A DNA stretch of 64,000 bases. It comes from Lunularia cruciata (taxonomy: Eukaryota > Streptophyta > Marchantiopsida > Lunulariales > Lunulariaceae). Every line of letters starts with the position of its first letter. The first letter of the stretch is position 1. This document shows positions 50,897 through 63,139 of the stretch, in pieces. The notes below the pieces were generated by a model. That model was given only the letters and a program-made list of their open reading frames with translations, searched no databases and had not been told where the DNA came from. Location of the stretch: NCBI GenBank assembly GCA_948567375.1, contig OX419762.1, forward strand, positions 56,773,034 to 56,837,033, given 5' to 3'. The position numbers were made by a program, and so were the translations under genes.

Positions 50897-50915
50897 GGGT
50901 TTAGGGTTTAGGGTT
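50897..50915 (+). repeat. Short TTTAGGG-type tract
   Basis: GGGTTTAGGGTTTAGGGTT, two and a half plant telomere units. Too short to imply a former telomere. Confidence 0.8.
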
Positions 50916-51652
50916 GGGGATTGGCTCGAGATTGACCATTTAGAAAGTTCATATGTCTTATCATTGAAACATTTTGTGCCAATTAAAGAAGTAAACGATG
51001 AATAGCACCTTCTTCCTTGCTAGCGATTTAAACGCTGAGAAAGCGCGTTTACTAGGTAAAACAAACACGATCCTTTGGTAATTTCAGATCTCATTCAATG
51101 GTTGGTCTTGTGTAAACTTGTTGAGATGATCATTCTTATGTTTGAGAGCCATGACCGCAGAGTTGAGACATATAATTGATATGGACGTGTAGAAGTTGCT
51201 CTAACCTTCTGGATGATCTACAAAGAGTCTTAATTTTCTCTACTCAAAGTATCGCTGCTATGAAGTAATTGACAGAACTTCTAGACCTTTCATCCTAAAG
51301 AAAGCGCTTAGGCAAATCATTAAACTTTTCTCCAAATAATCTGCATTGAGTAATCCCAAGAACAACTAAAGAGGTGTTCAGATACCATAGAAATTAAATA
51401 GAATAGTGATTTTAAATTACGGGAACGTATTATCAGTGGGTTAAGCTAAAACGACACCCTCGTTAGATTTTTCTTGTCTATAATACTTTGTCCAAATACT
51501 TATTTCATTAGCGCTAATCACATCTATTTTAATACCAAGTTTAGGGTTATAGTAGGATCCTACTGCTTTCTATACGCTCGAAACGTGTATCTCATCCTCT
51601 TCTTATTGACTCCTTTTCTGTTTGTGATTGTATCTCATAGGAGCTGAGAGTA

Positions 51653-51678
51653 CCTCCTTTTGCTGCAACAAAAGGAGG
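51653..51678. repeat. Perfect 10-bp inverted repeat (hairpin)
   Basis: CCTCCTTTTG and CAAAAGGAGG flank the loop CTGCAA. Confidence 0.9.
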
Positions 51679-51737
51679 CATATCAGTACATATTTTTATT
51701 CCGTTATGGAGAGCGAATCTCGTTTTGGGATCCATCA

Positions 51738-51862
51738 GACTCCAATGATGGGCCAGTTTAGGCAACTTTTCTGCAAAGAATGCTCAAAACCACCATATCA
51801 GTGTACGTTGGTAAAAAGACTCCAATGATGACCCGTTTAGCAACTTTTGTGCCAAGAGTAGT
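51738..51862. repeat. Direct duplication, about 45 bases, offset 81
   Basis: GACTCCAATGATG..CC.GTTTAG.CAACTTTT occurs at 51738 and 51819. Confidence 0.75.
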
Positions 51863-52948
51863 GTAAAGTCCTGGCAAAACTTGAGGTTACAGAAACACAC
51901 TGGCGACCCATTTTCAAGAACTATGGTGACAAAATATCCAATCAAGTAACGTAATATGAAGCACAAAATCTATGACATTCGCCAACTATTCTCCAGCATC
52001 CACCACGATAATATCCCTCACTCCACATATCTGTGGATGCCTCACTGACTCTCCTCCTTGACCCGGGCAATCACCTCGCTCATATGTTTGCAGCCAGCAA
52101 AAGAGCTTTCCCTATCCTGCATTATTTAACGAGGATTGCACTGAGAGAGGAGTTGGGAATTCTGATAATGGTCGATTCACTTCGGTGTCACATCGACCGT
52201 CAACGAGCACATCATGAAATCTGTTTTAAATTTGACTCCAACGGGAAGATGGTACTAGAGTATCCATTCCAATGAGCTCCTTAACTTTAATTTATGCTAC
52301 AATACTTGAAACCTCCTGCAACCGAGGAACCAGAGATTCTCTTGGTAGACTCGAGTCCAGTGAGAGACATGGGCTTAAAGCCCTTCAGTGTACAAGCTTT
52401 ACTTCAGTCGCTAGGGATATATCCTACTGCGCCGAAAAGTTAAATCTCTACGTCCTTCGCAGTAAGTAGCCTCTATTGACATTTCCCTGTTGCTATCTTG
52501 TTTCCTTCTAATTTATGCTATTTTCATGTTCTGGTGACTAGACTATTCAGCATCCGTCGCTACAAGCCATAGCTTGGTGGACAGTGACACGACCAAAAAG
52601 TGGTCCTCACACTTGAGAATCTATTTCGCTGTATCTAACATTCATACATCGAGTGAAGTTCCTGATTTAAAGTACATGAAGATCTGAAAAGAAATGAATT
52701 CCCTAAATGAACCGAAAGCAACCAGGTCTGTTCCGAAGCTCTGAGTGGGGTGGTCAAGTAAAGACCACATACTTAGGACCTGTCTTCTCATGATAGAGAC
52801 CCCAAATTCCGAGTTGGCCAGCAGTGGCTAAGAGGATTCTGACACTTGTATGGATACACCTACCGGTTCCGACCTGAGTGTCTTCGAGTGAAGTAATGAC
52901 AGTATCACATTACATTGAACAAAAAATGGGAGGTGGTTCTGTTGCGAC

Positions 52949-55900
52949 CTAGCGTGCACCATTTACAGGATGTGATTCTCCAAGATAATCCAGTTTCAAG
53001 TTGACCAAAAGCCTCGATGATCTTAGCTTCCCTTTCTTGGAGCGCAGCTGAACAACACGGATGCCGCTGCGAATTTCGTGAACAGGGAGACAAGCTTGTC
53101 CAACGAAATCATCAGGGTTCATACGATCGTACTCCCACACTTCGAACCTCAATATTGCGATGTCCGGAACTGTATTACACAAAAAGGAAACGACTGTAAA
53201 TATAAAGTCTCGATTAGGATCAATGAATATGCGGATTGATCACAATCATCCTCCAAATCGCCTCTCTTTAAGCAAGTCACTAAGTCACGCCTTCTCAACA
53301 GAGGCATTTATGATCACCTCTTATGGGAAACTCAAATTCTTCATCCTCCCAGTGAGGTTCCTTGGTCGATGCAGCAACTTGAGTCTTCTTCTTCAAAGCA
53401 TCCGTAGGTAAACCATGAACAGCAACCTGAGAAAGGATCATACGACAAATATTGATATTTGCCCGAATACACAAACCAACTCTTCCGAATTATCCAGATC
53501 TAACTAGAGCAGAGAAACCGTTACTCGAAGTAAGGAGAGCCACCAGTTCAGGTTAGATCCGAAACTTGGCTGGTAACGTCCATGCGCGAAGAAAGAGACA
53601 ATGTTGCTTACCTTAACGAAGAAGTCTGGATTCTTGAAGAGGTCGAAATGTGTATGCCAATGCGTCCCGAGCAAGACCGTCACCTAACTCCAAGCATTCA
53701 TGACGAGGGACGCATGAGAAGAAGCCAACTTAATAAATATCAATCATATTAACGAAATGGTTGAAAAGCTAGACCTATGTTAGTCTGTGATGGATCTTCT
53801 TTCCTTCCAAAGACGAGAGCTGGAAGAGGATGGTATCTGGATCCGTTTGTGTTCCACGTGTGGATAAGAGTTGTTCACCCACGAGCTTAAACATAGATCG
53901 CTCACAAGCTCTTGACGACAATGCCTGCTTATGAGAGGAATGTAGAATTCCTAACAGTTGGTCGCCGTAATGGAAGTCGGTAAAAGCTATCTCAATAGCT
54001 GGTAGTTTCAATAAAGACTATTTCGCCACTGGCCGATGTAGAAGGTGGTCACCATTTTGCTCAAAATTACATTGAAAGCTTAAGTAAGGGTTGCACCTTA
54101 AGGTTGAGCTTCGGTGGCAAGTTCAAGATTTCTTCGTAGTCCAATCGACTCTCTGGTAATAAGACTTGCGGCTTTCTAACATAACCACAGCCGCCATTCG
54201 CGAGGAAAAACCCTTGACCAATCCAAGCCGGTCGGTCTTTTCCTTGCAGATTCAGTGCAGCCATCTGAAATCCATGGCTCCACGCCCACGTAGGGTCTGC
54301 ATTTGATGAGTCGAAACGTAAGCCGAACGGGTACATCCTTCCCATGTTCATTCTTGTGTACCTGCAAACGATCAAATACATTTAACAAGTGGCTGCATCA
54401 CAGTCTTAACTATCTCCGATGTCAAACGTGAACAAAATTAGCAACACCTATGATATCCTTATGCTGCTGCGAGGGCGAATACATTTACAACAGTTTGCAT
54501 TCACCAGATGGGATTGCGATTTGAGCGGTGAATATATTACTCGATGACAGATGCAGGATGAGTTCTGACAAAGTTCTTCAATTGTGGCTCGCTGAGATTA
54601 GCCATGATGGCTCTGTCTCCTGGTTTCAGTGGTCCACCTGCCACTTGCTTTTCCTTCATTTCGGAAGGCTTCTCACAATGGATGTACAGCAGCTCCTCAA
54701 ACTCATGAGTGAGGGGTATGTCAAGATATGGAGTGGCTGCCTCGTATGCTTTGGCAGCTCTTTCCAGTGTCTTCTTGTCAACCTTCATCTTTCCCGGATG
54801 TACCTTCCGGTTTTTGGGTTCACATTCCGGTGAGCTGTCCCCTCTTTGAAGCATGTGTTCTGCTGTGTCCACAGCTCCTTCTGGATCTTCTTCGACCTGT
54901 CAATCATGACTTGGTTTAGTTCACCCATTTGCAGTAGAGACAATCAGGTAGCATAGACATTTGGATTAACTTATGCAGTCCATAATCAACCAATCTTCCC
55001 GTCCTCATCGCAAATCCTCTTTTCAATCGGAGAAGCACACTAAACAGAAAGGACACATTGAAATTTATATGACGAAAGTTTCATGCTGGTTACCTGCTCC
55101 TCCACAGGTTCTCGCATAGGTTTGTCAGAAATGATAATTTTCCCCTTCAAAGCCTCTGGGGACAAGAATTCCAGCGGAGGACGCTCTTCCGGACTGGGGA
55201 TGAAAAGTAGCTCTCCAAGTATGTTTTTAATAATCTGAAAGCGTCCAACAACTATTAACATGGTTAAAGAATGCCGAGATGGTAAAAGGTACGTCTAGCC
55301 TACAACTCAAAAGTAATATATGGCAAACAAGAAGAATCAGCCACACATGTGAAGGAAGAGTAAAGTAACAGTCATATAACAAATAGCAACCTTTACCTTG
55401 GCAGCTTGTATTTGAAACTCACTGGGCAAATGATTCTCCACTGTGATAATAACGGGATAATCTGATGCGACAAATGCGTACTCCTTGATGGCTTTGATGC
55501 AGGCTTCGAACTTGACTGGTTTTGTTAAAGTTCTGAGAGATGATCATAGTGAACGAATCAAAGCGTATTTGCTGAATGTGAACTCATTGACGTTGATCAA
55601 CTATATTTGCCTACGGATGGTTGCCTTTCGACAGTAGCAAGTACAGCATTACTCATTCGAGGACAGGTGAGATCAACGAAGAACCTAAGATATTACATTA
55701 GGAGACCCAAACGATTCTACGCAGTTTATTCTGCTCCATTTTGAAGGTGCAGAAGAAATCTGGGATTTATCTGACATAAAAGAGGTATTATAAAATCTTG
55801 AAGTTGGACAGCAACAGATTGGAGACCACATAAGTGAGATACAAATAACCGGCAACAACAGCACAGTATAGGAATGTACCACTTAGGTATCTTCAAACAG

Positions 55901-57776
55901 GAGAATGTAAGGGAGTTTACCCTCCGTGAAGAACTTTGATCTTCCCTCGCCGCTCCCAACAATCCAATTCGATTACACGACAACCATTCTTCAAAGCATC
56001 GATGATCGGAGTGGTACTGCATCTGGAGGTAAGTTGGTTCCCTGTCAAGTAGGAATTGTGACTCGTGTGGACATAGTAGTGCGACAAAGGTGCAGTCATG
56101 TCATGGCTCTGTCACGACGATTACATCCCGAAATTAATTACATATCTGTGATTGCACTTTCATACCCCATGGAGGACAAGGAAACCTGTGGGGCATATCG
56201 TGGATATTCGGAAATTATCGCACAAATAAACTTAATTCGATTTTATGACGGTTGTTTAGTTTAGGGTTAGAACAACGCGATCCCCTTTTACCAGCAGCCA
56301 AGCTCTATACTTCCGTCCGAAATTTGTTAGCAGTCCTAAAATTTAGCTATGATTTCCAGAGGGAATATCCTTAGAACTTCCTTTCCTGTACTTCTCATGT
56401 ATTCCCCCTGCCCGCAAGATTAACCTCAATACTCAAATCTACAAAAGTCAGGAGCTGCAGACAAGAGAAATTAATATAAAATGGAAATGCTGAGACGTTG
56501 GATGTTCCAAATTAATAGAAAGTTCCAAATAATCCACTCATAATGATAGAGCTGGAAATTCAATCAATCCCCTTATGCACTTTAGTTGGCCGCTGTAAGC
56601 GAATCCTTATGCTCATACGGTAATTTGGGCCAGTTCTTTACTCACGAGCAGCAAAACTTGATTTTGATGCTCAGCCCCCTACATAGTTTTTAGTAAATCT
56701 CAGCCACGAGGACTTCAGTTATGATGGCCAAGACTATTAGCACTTTAGCAGAAAATAACAGCGGCTACTTTCCTCTTCTTTTTGAGCAAGGTGTCGCGTA
56801 TCTTTGGGGAGATCCGGGCGGATAGAATCAGACGACGTCCGATCAGAACAAAACGAACAGTCATTACGTCCAATACTTGAGTCTGATGCTGGCTCTTCTA
56901 TTAGTCTTACCTATGATTGTGCCTTCCACCAGGGGGTAATTGCCAGTGGAAGGACGAGAGATTATTGAACTGTTTAATTACCTCTTGCATGTTTGAAGAA
57001 GTGCAGAGGTGTATAGAACCCTATGCCACATGTACACACCTTTAGGACTCGGCAGCCGAGTATCAGGATGTGGGCAAGGACAACTGCAGGTAGTGCTTTT
57101 AAGATCACGAACATTCCTTAAATTGTCGAATGCAGAATAAGCGTTCCAGCTCCATGAAGTTGCTTCAAACCTTAGATATGTCGATTTTAGTTAAACGCTC
57201 AGACGGGCAAGTCGTCCACTCTTCATTCGTTAAGTGACAAACCTTTTAGATAAGTTCAATATGAATGAGCACAAACACTCCGTTGTATATGAGTGCAGGG
57301 GAACAGGACGTTGTGGTACCATGCTGTCAGTTCTATTCTAGAGATATAAACTGTGGTAGAGAAGCTGTATCTGGGTAAGTGCAGTCTATTCACGTACGGG
57401 CGCTGTCATGGGGTAAAGAACTTACCTTCTCTTTTGGTTTCAAAATTGAGTTCTCTTCTGTGCGCAGAAGTAGCTTCGTAAATCCTCCAAGATCCAAACT
57501 AGCGGTGGCAGAACCTCCCTTCTTGTTGTGGTGGAATAGATTATGAATGTGACGATCAGATCCATCTTTGAATTTGCCTAGTAGAGCCTCAGCTTGTGCT
57601 TCAGTCATGTGATCTTCTCCTTGTTCTCTGTTCATGTAAGTAATTACGTCGGCCACACTCATGTAATCTTTCCCGTTGCAAGCCTCTGTGAACGCTTTCT
57701 TGACAGCTTCCGGAGGAGATCGTACGTCATGAAAATGAGGCGATTGAGGGAAACACTTGAATATTGGCGGTGCCAT
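52949..57776 (-). CDS. PLC: Phosphoinositide-specific phospholipase C
   Basis: Nine exons, all phases consistent: 57776-57426, 56108-55921, 55532-55397, 55234-55094, 54896-54541, 54361-54097, 53683-53612, 53426-53318 and 53169-52949, giving 612 residues. Exon 1 is the EF-hand-like N-terminal region (about 117 residues). Exons 2-4 form the X domain: [19 protein letters not shown] with the catalytic His and Asn, [18 protein letters not shown] with the second His, and [13 protein letters not shown]. Exons 5-6 carry an acidic linker and the Y domain ([40 protein letters not shown]). Exons 7-9 form the C2 domain ([25 protein letters not shown]). The enzyme hydrolyses phosphatidylinositol phosphates to diacylglycerol and inositol phosphates at the plasma membrane in a Ca2+-dependent way. 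It has the EF-X-Y-C2 order and length of plant PLCs and lacks a PH domain. Confidence 0.96.
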
Positions 57777-57799
57777 TTCTTCGCTGTGCTCCCCTTCTG

Positions 57800-60690
57800 A
57801 GACACAAGATGCAAGTGAAATTTAGTCAGGCTTTGTACCAGGATACTTTCGGATGGCGGGAGGCAAAAACAATCTATATCAACGACAACTTTACCCATGG
57901 AGAAGTCGGAAGGTCGAATAGAAGTTCCTTTACGATGATGGCGGACACACAAATAATACCAGAAGAAGCTTAACGCAAATCAAGATTTGAAGTGCACTCC
58001 CTGAGAACCAGAAGAAGACTAAGGACTTCACGAAAAGGCAGTTAGCATGCACGCAAATGTTCATTCAGCAAATTGTTTATCTCAAAGCGTGGGGGAACTT
58101 CTGTTGTCCTGAAATACTCTCCAAAGATATGATTCAACATCCTTGAGTACCTACCAAAGTGCCCGCCGGGAGACGACGGGGAAGTTACAGATGCTGATGG
58201 CACTAAATGATTTTCAATCAGCTAAGGAGGATCGGTCTTCTCGTCAAACGACAAGCGGTCTGTGGTCCAGTGAGGAAAAAATGGCTATAAGCTGTCGGCT
58301 AAGATCGTAGCTGGGAGTGAGATGGTCTGAGCAATTCGAGGTTCGTTTGAAAATGCAGACAGGTGAAATGAAAGGCATGTATAACTCAGCCTTGCTTTGC
58401 TTGACTCACAGACTGGTCAAAGTTCGGACGAATATTGTAACTTGACGAAAGGGAAAGTGCTGTGCTCGACCAAGTCGAGACAAGTCCCCAATGTGGTGAG
58501 ACCGAACATGTGCCAAAGACCGAAAGCATGTAGACAGAAGACGCGCTACTTTGAAGCACCTGAAACACTCCCGCCAAACTGTGCTGACTGTATCTCGAGT
58601 TCAAGAGGACAGCAGAACCTTTCAGAGAGGCCCCTCGCAAACCAACATGGACATCTCGCCAATCCTGACGGAGTAGACAACAAACAGTATCAACAAGAAA
58701 ATGCTACAAGACAGGAACGAACATCTAATTTGCAAGTCCTGAGTCCATTCCCCCTTCTAGACTCCCTCCCGAGCTTCATGTGAACATCAGCCGCAAGATA
58801 CTCCATTCTTCCCCTCACATTTATATTTGATTTTTAACACAAGATTCCTATTGATCTTTATCTCACCTTCCCTAACCTGAACGCAGATTCCTCTACGTCC
58901 AGCTCCAAATAATCTCCGCAATTTGTCGTCCAACAATCTGCTCAGACACGCTTGCTTAAATCCCCCTCACTTCCACTTCAAATTCTGTTGAAACAGGGGA
59001 ATATCTCCCCGTCCGCGCAAATTTTTCAGCGCTCTGAAGATCTCTGCTGCAGAATCCAAATTCTCAGATATCGATGTCAAAAACTCAAATTCAATCGTGA
59101 ATGTACGGACTGCTGATCGGAAGTTTGAGCCTCAAACAAAACGCACTATTCGCGGGTCCGCACTTCGGAGATCTGTTTCGCTCGTCTGTTTTGTTCTTTC
59201 GCACAGCTCTGCACAGATGGGAACAGGGTGGAAGGGGCTCGCGCCAGGGGTGGAACAGCAGTACAGACACGAACAAGAGTAAAACAGCCCTGGGAACATG
59301 TCACAATGACAGGCCACAACACCACAGGAATCCGTGATCCCTAGAATCCTGCACGTACGTGCACGTCTATCCTTCCTTCCGTCCGTCAGTACTCATCCAG
59401 CTCCAACATATCGCCAGATTAGTAAAGGTTGCTACCATCGTCGCAATCGATCCGTTCGTTTCAAATCGGGCGGACAGGTTGACCGCAAGTGACACCCCTG
59501 CTGTATTTTTCTTTCCCCCATCGAATGTCGTGATGCGGTTCATGGGAATCAGTAAACGATTGATCGAACGAATCAATCCTTGCTTAAAGAGATGCCGTCC
59601 GATTGCGCAATCGACGGATATTTCAAGGATGCTGCGGTTGGAACGCTGTCAATTGTCACCACGTAGTTCTCCGCTGCGTCATGGTCGGTATGTTGTACAC
59701 ATGGCGGGTTGAGAATCTAACCTAACCCGACCCGCTCTACAAGAACTCCCTCTAGATAGAAACAGCTTTTCAAAGATCTTCTACCGCAGTCTACAGGAAC
59801 CCTCCGGAACGCACAGTTCCGGTCCTACACTGATGTCCAGGAAATTAATCATGGGTCAATGAGTTTATAGCTCGGTTCTCTGCAGGGGACCTTAGTCCCT
59901 GGACGTTTATGGGTCTCCTACGCGTCAGCTATGATGTAACCTCTCCTTAATCCTCAAAGGAGATCATTCACCGAAGACTACATCAAATATGTAGTTAGCA
60001 CGGATAAATATGCTAGAAGGAATTTCAGATACGAGGATAATGAGTCCGGCATTGACGTTAGACTGAAAATAGTCGGGGAAAGTCGTGCCATCTTTCACCG
60101 GAGTACTATATTCCAAAGGAATTTCAGCAGAAGTAGTCGTTGAGCATTTATTTTAGGACCACTATTCACTATTCACTATGCTAGAATGTTGGGGCTTTGA
60201 TGCATAATCATGACATACTCACAGGGACGTCTTCACGCGCTATGAAATACATTTTCTACATCCGTATGTTCTCAAATCACTAGTCAAAGTATCTCCTACT
60301 TCACACTCATGTGACCGCATATGAGGGATCTGTTCGGTTATCTTGAACTGTCCTAACGGCAAATATGATGTCGCTTGTGGCGACATCATCATAACCGTTC
60401 GAGCAAACGAATATACTGGCCATTGCAGTACAATATTGCTATACACATTGCAGTAAGTTAGTTTGCTTTTTGTTGAAGTCACGTTCCCATGCACGAGATA
60501 TGATGTTCGTGAAAGGAGTGCTATATGAAGAAAAATAAGGTGACCTTGTAAAACACACAAAGGATAGGAAGACCACACGAAGCTTACAAAAGAGAGACAA
60601 AAAGGTAAAACGGGGTTAGGCACCAATAGTATAGATATGAGAAATCTGCCACATCGCACCTAAAGATATCCGAGCTATGCAAGTAGTAAG
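57800..60690. other. Intergenic upstream of PLC, no gene supported
   Basis: Frames of 120-139 codons (58397-58783, 59359-59712 and 60240-60659) show no domain or phased exons. A perfect hairpin lies at 60365-60389. Confidence 0.5.
60365..60389. repeat. Perfect 10-bp inverted repeat (hairpin)
   Basis: ATGATGTCGC and GCGACATCAT flank the loop TTGTG. Confidence 0.9.
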
Positions 60691-60699
60691 GTCTACAAA

Positions 60700-61950
60700 C
60701 TACTAGAGCATCCTAAGAAACATCACCTTGTGTGATTGTTCTCCTATGGATTGCACTAGCCAATGCTCTCTATAGAACAATGAACATATGATGTCTAAAG
60801 TATGCTACAAAGTATGAGAGTGAGAGTGGTACCCCTATGTCTAATATGATAAGCTCTCGTGCACTCTTTGACTAATGTGTTGAATGCCATGTCCATTGCT
60901 CCATATAACTCTAAGGCTAGAAACAAAGAGGTGACCTCATTGCATACCTCTATACTTGGAGACCATGTGTGTTGGTGCTCCGTTCGCCGTCCATCCAAAA
61001 GGATGAGTAATCTCGTATAGGGTTTGTAACCACAATATCCGCCATTGTCACCTGATCATCTCAAACCAAGTATAAGTATGCTTTGACACATGTTGTCTGC
61101 AAAGCATACAAATGCTCCATCCAAGCAAGGTATCCATTCTTTAGTACCATAGCAAACACTATATCCTTGATGGCATCATGGCTAGTTATCCACTATCATC
61201 CAAAAGAACACCGTGTCATATGGACCATTGTTGCATCTAGTGTAGAACCACACTCACAAGTGAGTAACAAAGATGCAGATTGGTGAACCAAACCTAGGCA
61301 GAACCTCATCGCTATAGAGAAGGTGGTTGGTGTGAGTCGGAATGCCCTAATGCATAGTTGAGCTAGGATCCAAGAGCCTACACCCTTGTTGGAGCAAGAG
61401 TGAAGACATGCTCTAATGGCCCACAAAATGGACGAGTCAACTAAGAGAGAATGTAATGTATTTTGACATGTTGCTCCATCAAGGAAGACTGCAAACCTTT
61501 GGTCCAATCTGATGATAGTGAAGCAAAAGATGGAAGGTCTTCCGGTGCTCATGGAGATAGACAATCTCTTGTCTCTTGCAAAAACACTTGGAGAGAAAAG
61601 GATTCATCCTCCACCTCAGTCACATATGTCTCCAAAATTGGCCTATCAACAACCACAAAATGGGAGGAAAGTAAGAGTGCTAAAAGAGCACAACCCAAAA
61701 ACATTATAGGCGCCATCTCCTCCATAGATAATAGGCCTACTCCTCCATAGATAATAGGCCTACTCCTCCATAGATAATAGGCCTACTCCTCCACACAAGA
61801 TTGGTAGAGTTGTATGTTTATGTGCCAAATCTGCCATCACATTCAAATGTCCTTGGTTTGATGATATCACCAAAGACTCCCATAATCCTCTTGTGAAAAG
61901 CTCTTAGACATGATAGGAAAGTCAAGGAAGGGAGACTTGTCGTGCGTATA
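60700..61950. repeat. Dispersed repeat, copy 2
   Basis: Co-linear with 48060-49330 over many short blocks, for example AGCTAGGATCCAAGAG, ACCCTTGT.GAGCAAGAGTGAAGAC, ACAAAATGGGAGGAAA versus ACAAAATAGGAGGAAA, and CAAAGACTCCCATAAT. It is less AT-rich than the 48 kb copy. It abuts the reversed gypsy LTR block. Confidence 0.8.
61716..61792. repeat. 23-bp tandem repeat, three units
   Basis: TCCATAGATAATAGGCCTAC followed by TCC repeats at 61721, 61744 and 61767. The copy at about 49037 has one unit. Confidence 0.95.
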
Positions 61951-62051
61951 TACATCACTACACAACATACATCACTATCAACATCATATAATATAGAAGT
62001 CATACACACATAAGTCATACATAGACTCTAAAGTGCCACAATAATCAGATT

Positions 62052-62499
62052 GTTTACAACTCTCGAATCAACTCAACTTAGATCAGTACTTGATTTGTCA
62101 CTCTACAAACTCCCAATAATTGAGCACTGATTACAATCAAGCCACGCCCACTCTAACTAAGAGAATCTAGGTAACATTTTCCGGCCTCTGTCCACCATAG
62201 CCAAGAACTCGAAGGCTCAACATCAAAGAAGTGAGCTCTTTAGAGCTGCACTTCAAAAGCATACCATTGGACTCGAGCTAGGTCTGAAACCCTAATGGTC
62301 CCAATAACGGCACACTCGACGATGCAAATGGTGCAAAGTGACAATGGGCCCCACCATGAAATCAGTATTCCAAACACAAAATCTGACAGTCAAAAAGTAG
62401 TCTATGGGAAACTGCTGAAATACCTCTAACTACTACTATCACTGCAACTCTAATGTCCAAGCAATCTAGATGCGACATTACAAATGACGTGACACACAT
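62052..62499 (-). mobile_element. Reversed gypsy LTR block
   Basis: The reverse complement starts TGTCACGTCATTTGTAATG and follows 10031-10482 throughout, with shared phrases GTGGGGCCCA, TTTGCACCATTTGCA, TCGAGTGTGCCGT, TTAGGGTTTCAG, GCTATGGTGGACAGAGGCCG and CAATCTGATTA. No gag is attached, so this is a fragment or part of a solo LTR. Confidence 0.88.
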
Positions 62500-62526
62500 A
62501 TGCGGAGAAGGTAAGTAGCTCAACAA

Positions 62527-62938
62527 TGTAACAATATGGATTTTAGCAACAAAGTTAGTAGGACTAACAAAGTAGCAAATAAGACAAATTAGCCTAGAAT
62601 ATTCTGGAAGTATCTAGGAAGCTTCTAGGGAAGTTTCTTGGCTAGCTTAGCTTGGCCCTCAAGTAAGTAGCTTCTAGAAGCTTCTAACTAGCTTAGCTTG
62701 CATGCCAAGTAGACGGCTTCTAGAAGGAAACTTCTTGAGAAGCTTCGTAGTTAACTTGGCTTGCACTCTAAAAAAGTGGCTCAAGGAAGCTTCTCAAGAA
62801 GTTTCTCAAGGGTCTTGTATGCTACCTATGAATACCAAATCCAAAGCTCATGCTAGGCATTCAGAGTTTTCCTTCATTCAAGTGTCCCAATGTGAGCTTC
62901 CATTCTCTTATTTCTCTCCTCGGTCTTGGTCTTTTACA
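62527..62938 (+). mobile_element. LTR of a second Ty3/gypsy element
   Basis: The boundaries are inferred from TGTAACA at the start and TTTTACA at the end, giving the inverted termini TGTAA/TTACA, with a primer binding site directly after. The 3' LTR lies outside the window, so the start is not confirmed by a second copy. Confidence 0.65.
62597..62805 (+). promoter_or_regulatory. Cluster of heat-shock elements in the LTR
   Basis: The HSF binding consensus is alternating nGAAn/nTTCn. Two perfect three-unit elements occur: GAATATTCTGGAA (62597-62609) and TTCTAGAAGCTTC (62672-62684). Further two-unit elements are at 62618-62625, 62630-62637, 62718-62725, 62739-62746, 62786-62793 and 62798-62805. 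A TATA-like CCTATGAATACC lies downstream at 62824. Confidence 0.7.
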
Positions 62939-62952
62939 TTGGTATTAGAGCA
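62939..62952 (+). other. Primer binding site of the second gypsy element
   Basis: TTGGTATTAGAGCA, one base different from TTGGTATCAGAGCA (initiator-Met type), directly after the LTR end. Confidence 0.75.
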
Positions 62953-63139
62953 AGAATGGGATGGATGGAATTTATGGACCACCAAATCCTCTTCCACCAA
63001 ACCATTGGGATTTTCATGTCTAGATATTATCCAAGCATCATTTCACACAATTAATCACCTTGCACTTTGGGTAGGATTTTTTGCATATGGTCACCTTGTC
63101 TGAGGAACCCTTGATACTTCCAATTGTAACTTATAGAGA

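Larger units (their letters stand above)
47440..52940. other. Intergenic, AT-rich repeat region
   Basis: Bases 47440-47960 are the ALG3 upstream region. From about 48000 to 51500 the DNA is AT-rich and includes a dispersed repeat (48060-49330), with no supported gene. From 51600 to 52940 composition normalises; short frames at 52033-52275 and 52272-52469 are unsupported. Confidence 0.5.

Noticed and set aside
50897-50915. Interstitial telomere
   Set aside because: Only two and a half units; such short tracts are common in plant DNA.
59359-59712. 117-codon plus-strand frame upstream of PLC
   Set aside because: No family pattern; chance frame in promoter-side DNA.
60240-60659. 139-codon minus-strand frame
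   Set aside because: No recognisable domain; hydrophobic and cysteine pattern looks random and no exon chain joins it.
61716-61792. CRISPR-like array
   Set aside because: Three direct 23-bp units with no spacers, in a plant genome; a simple tandem duplication.
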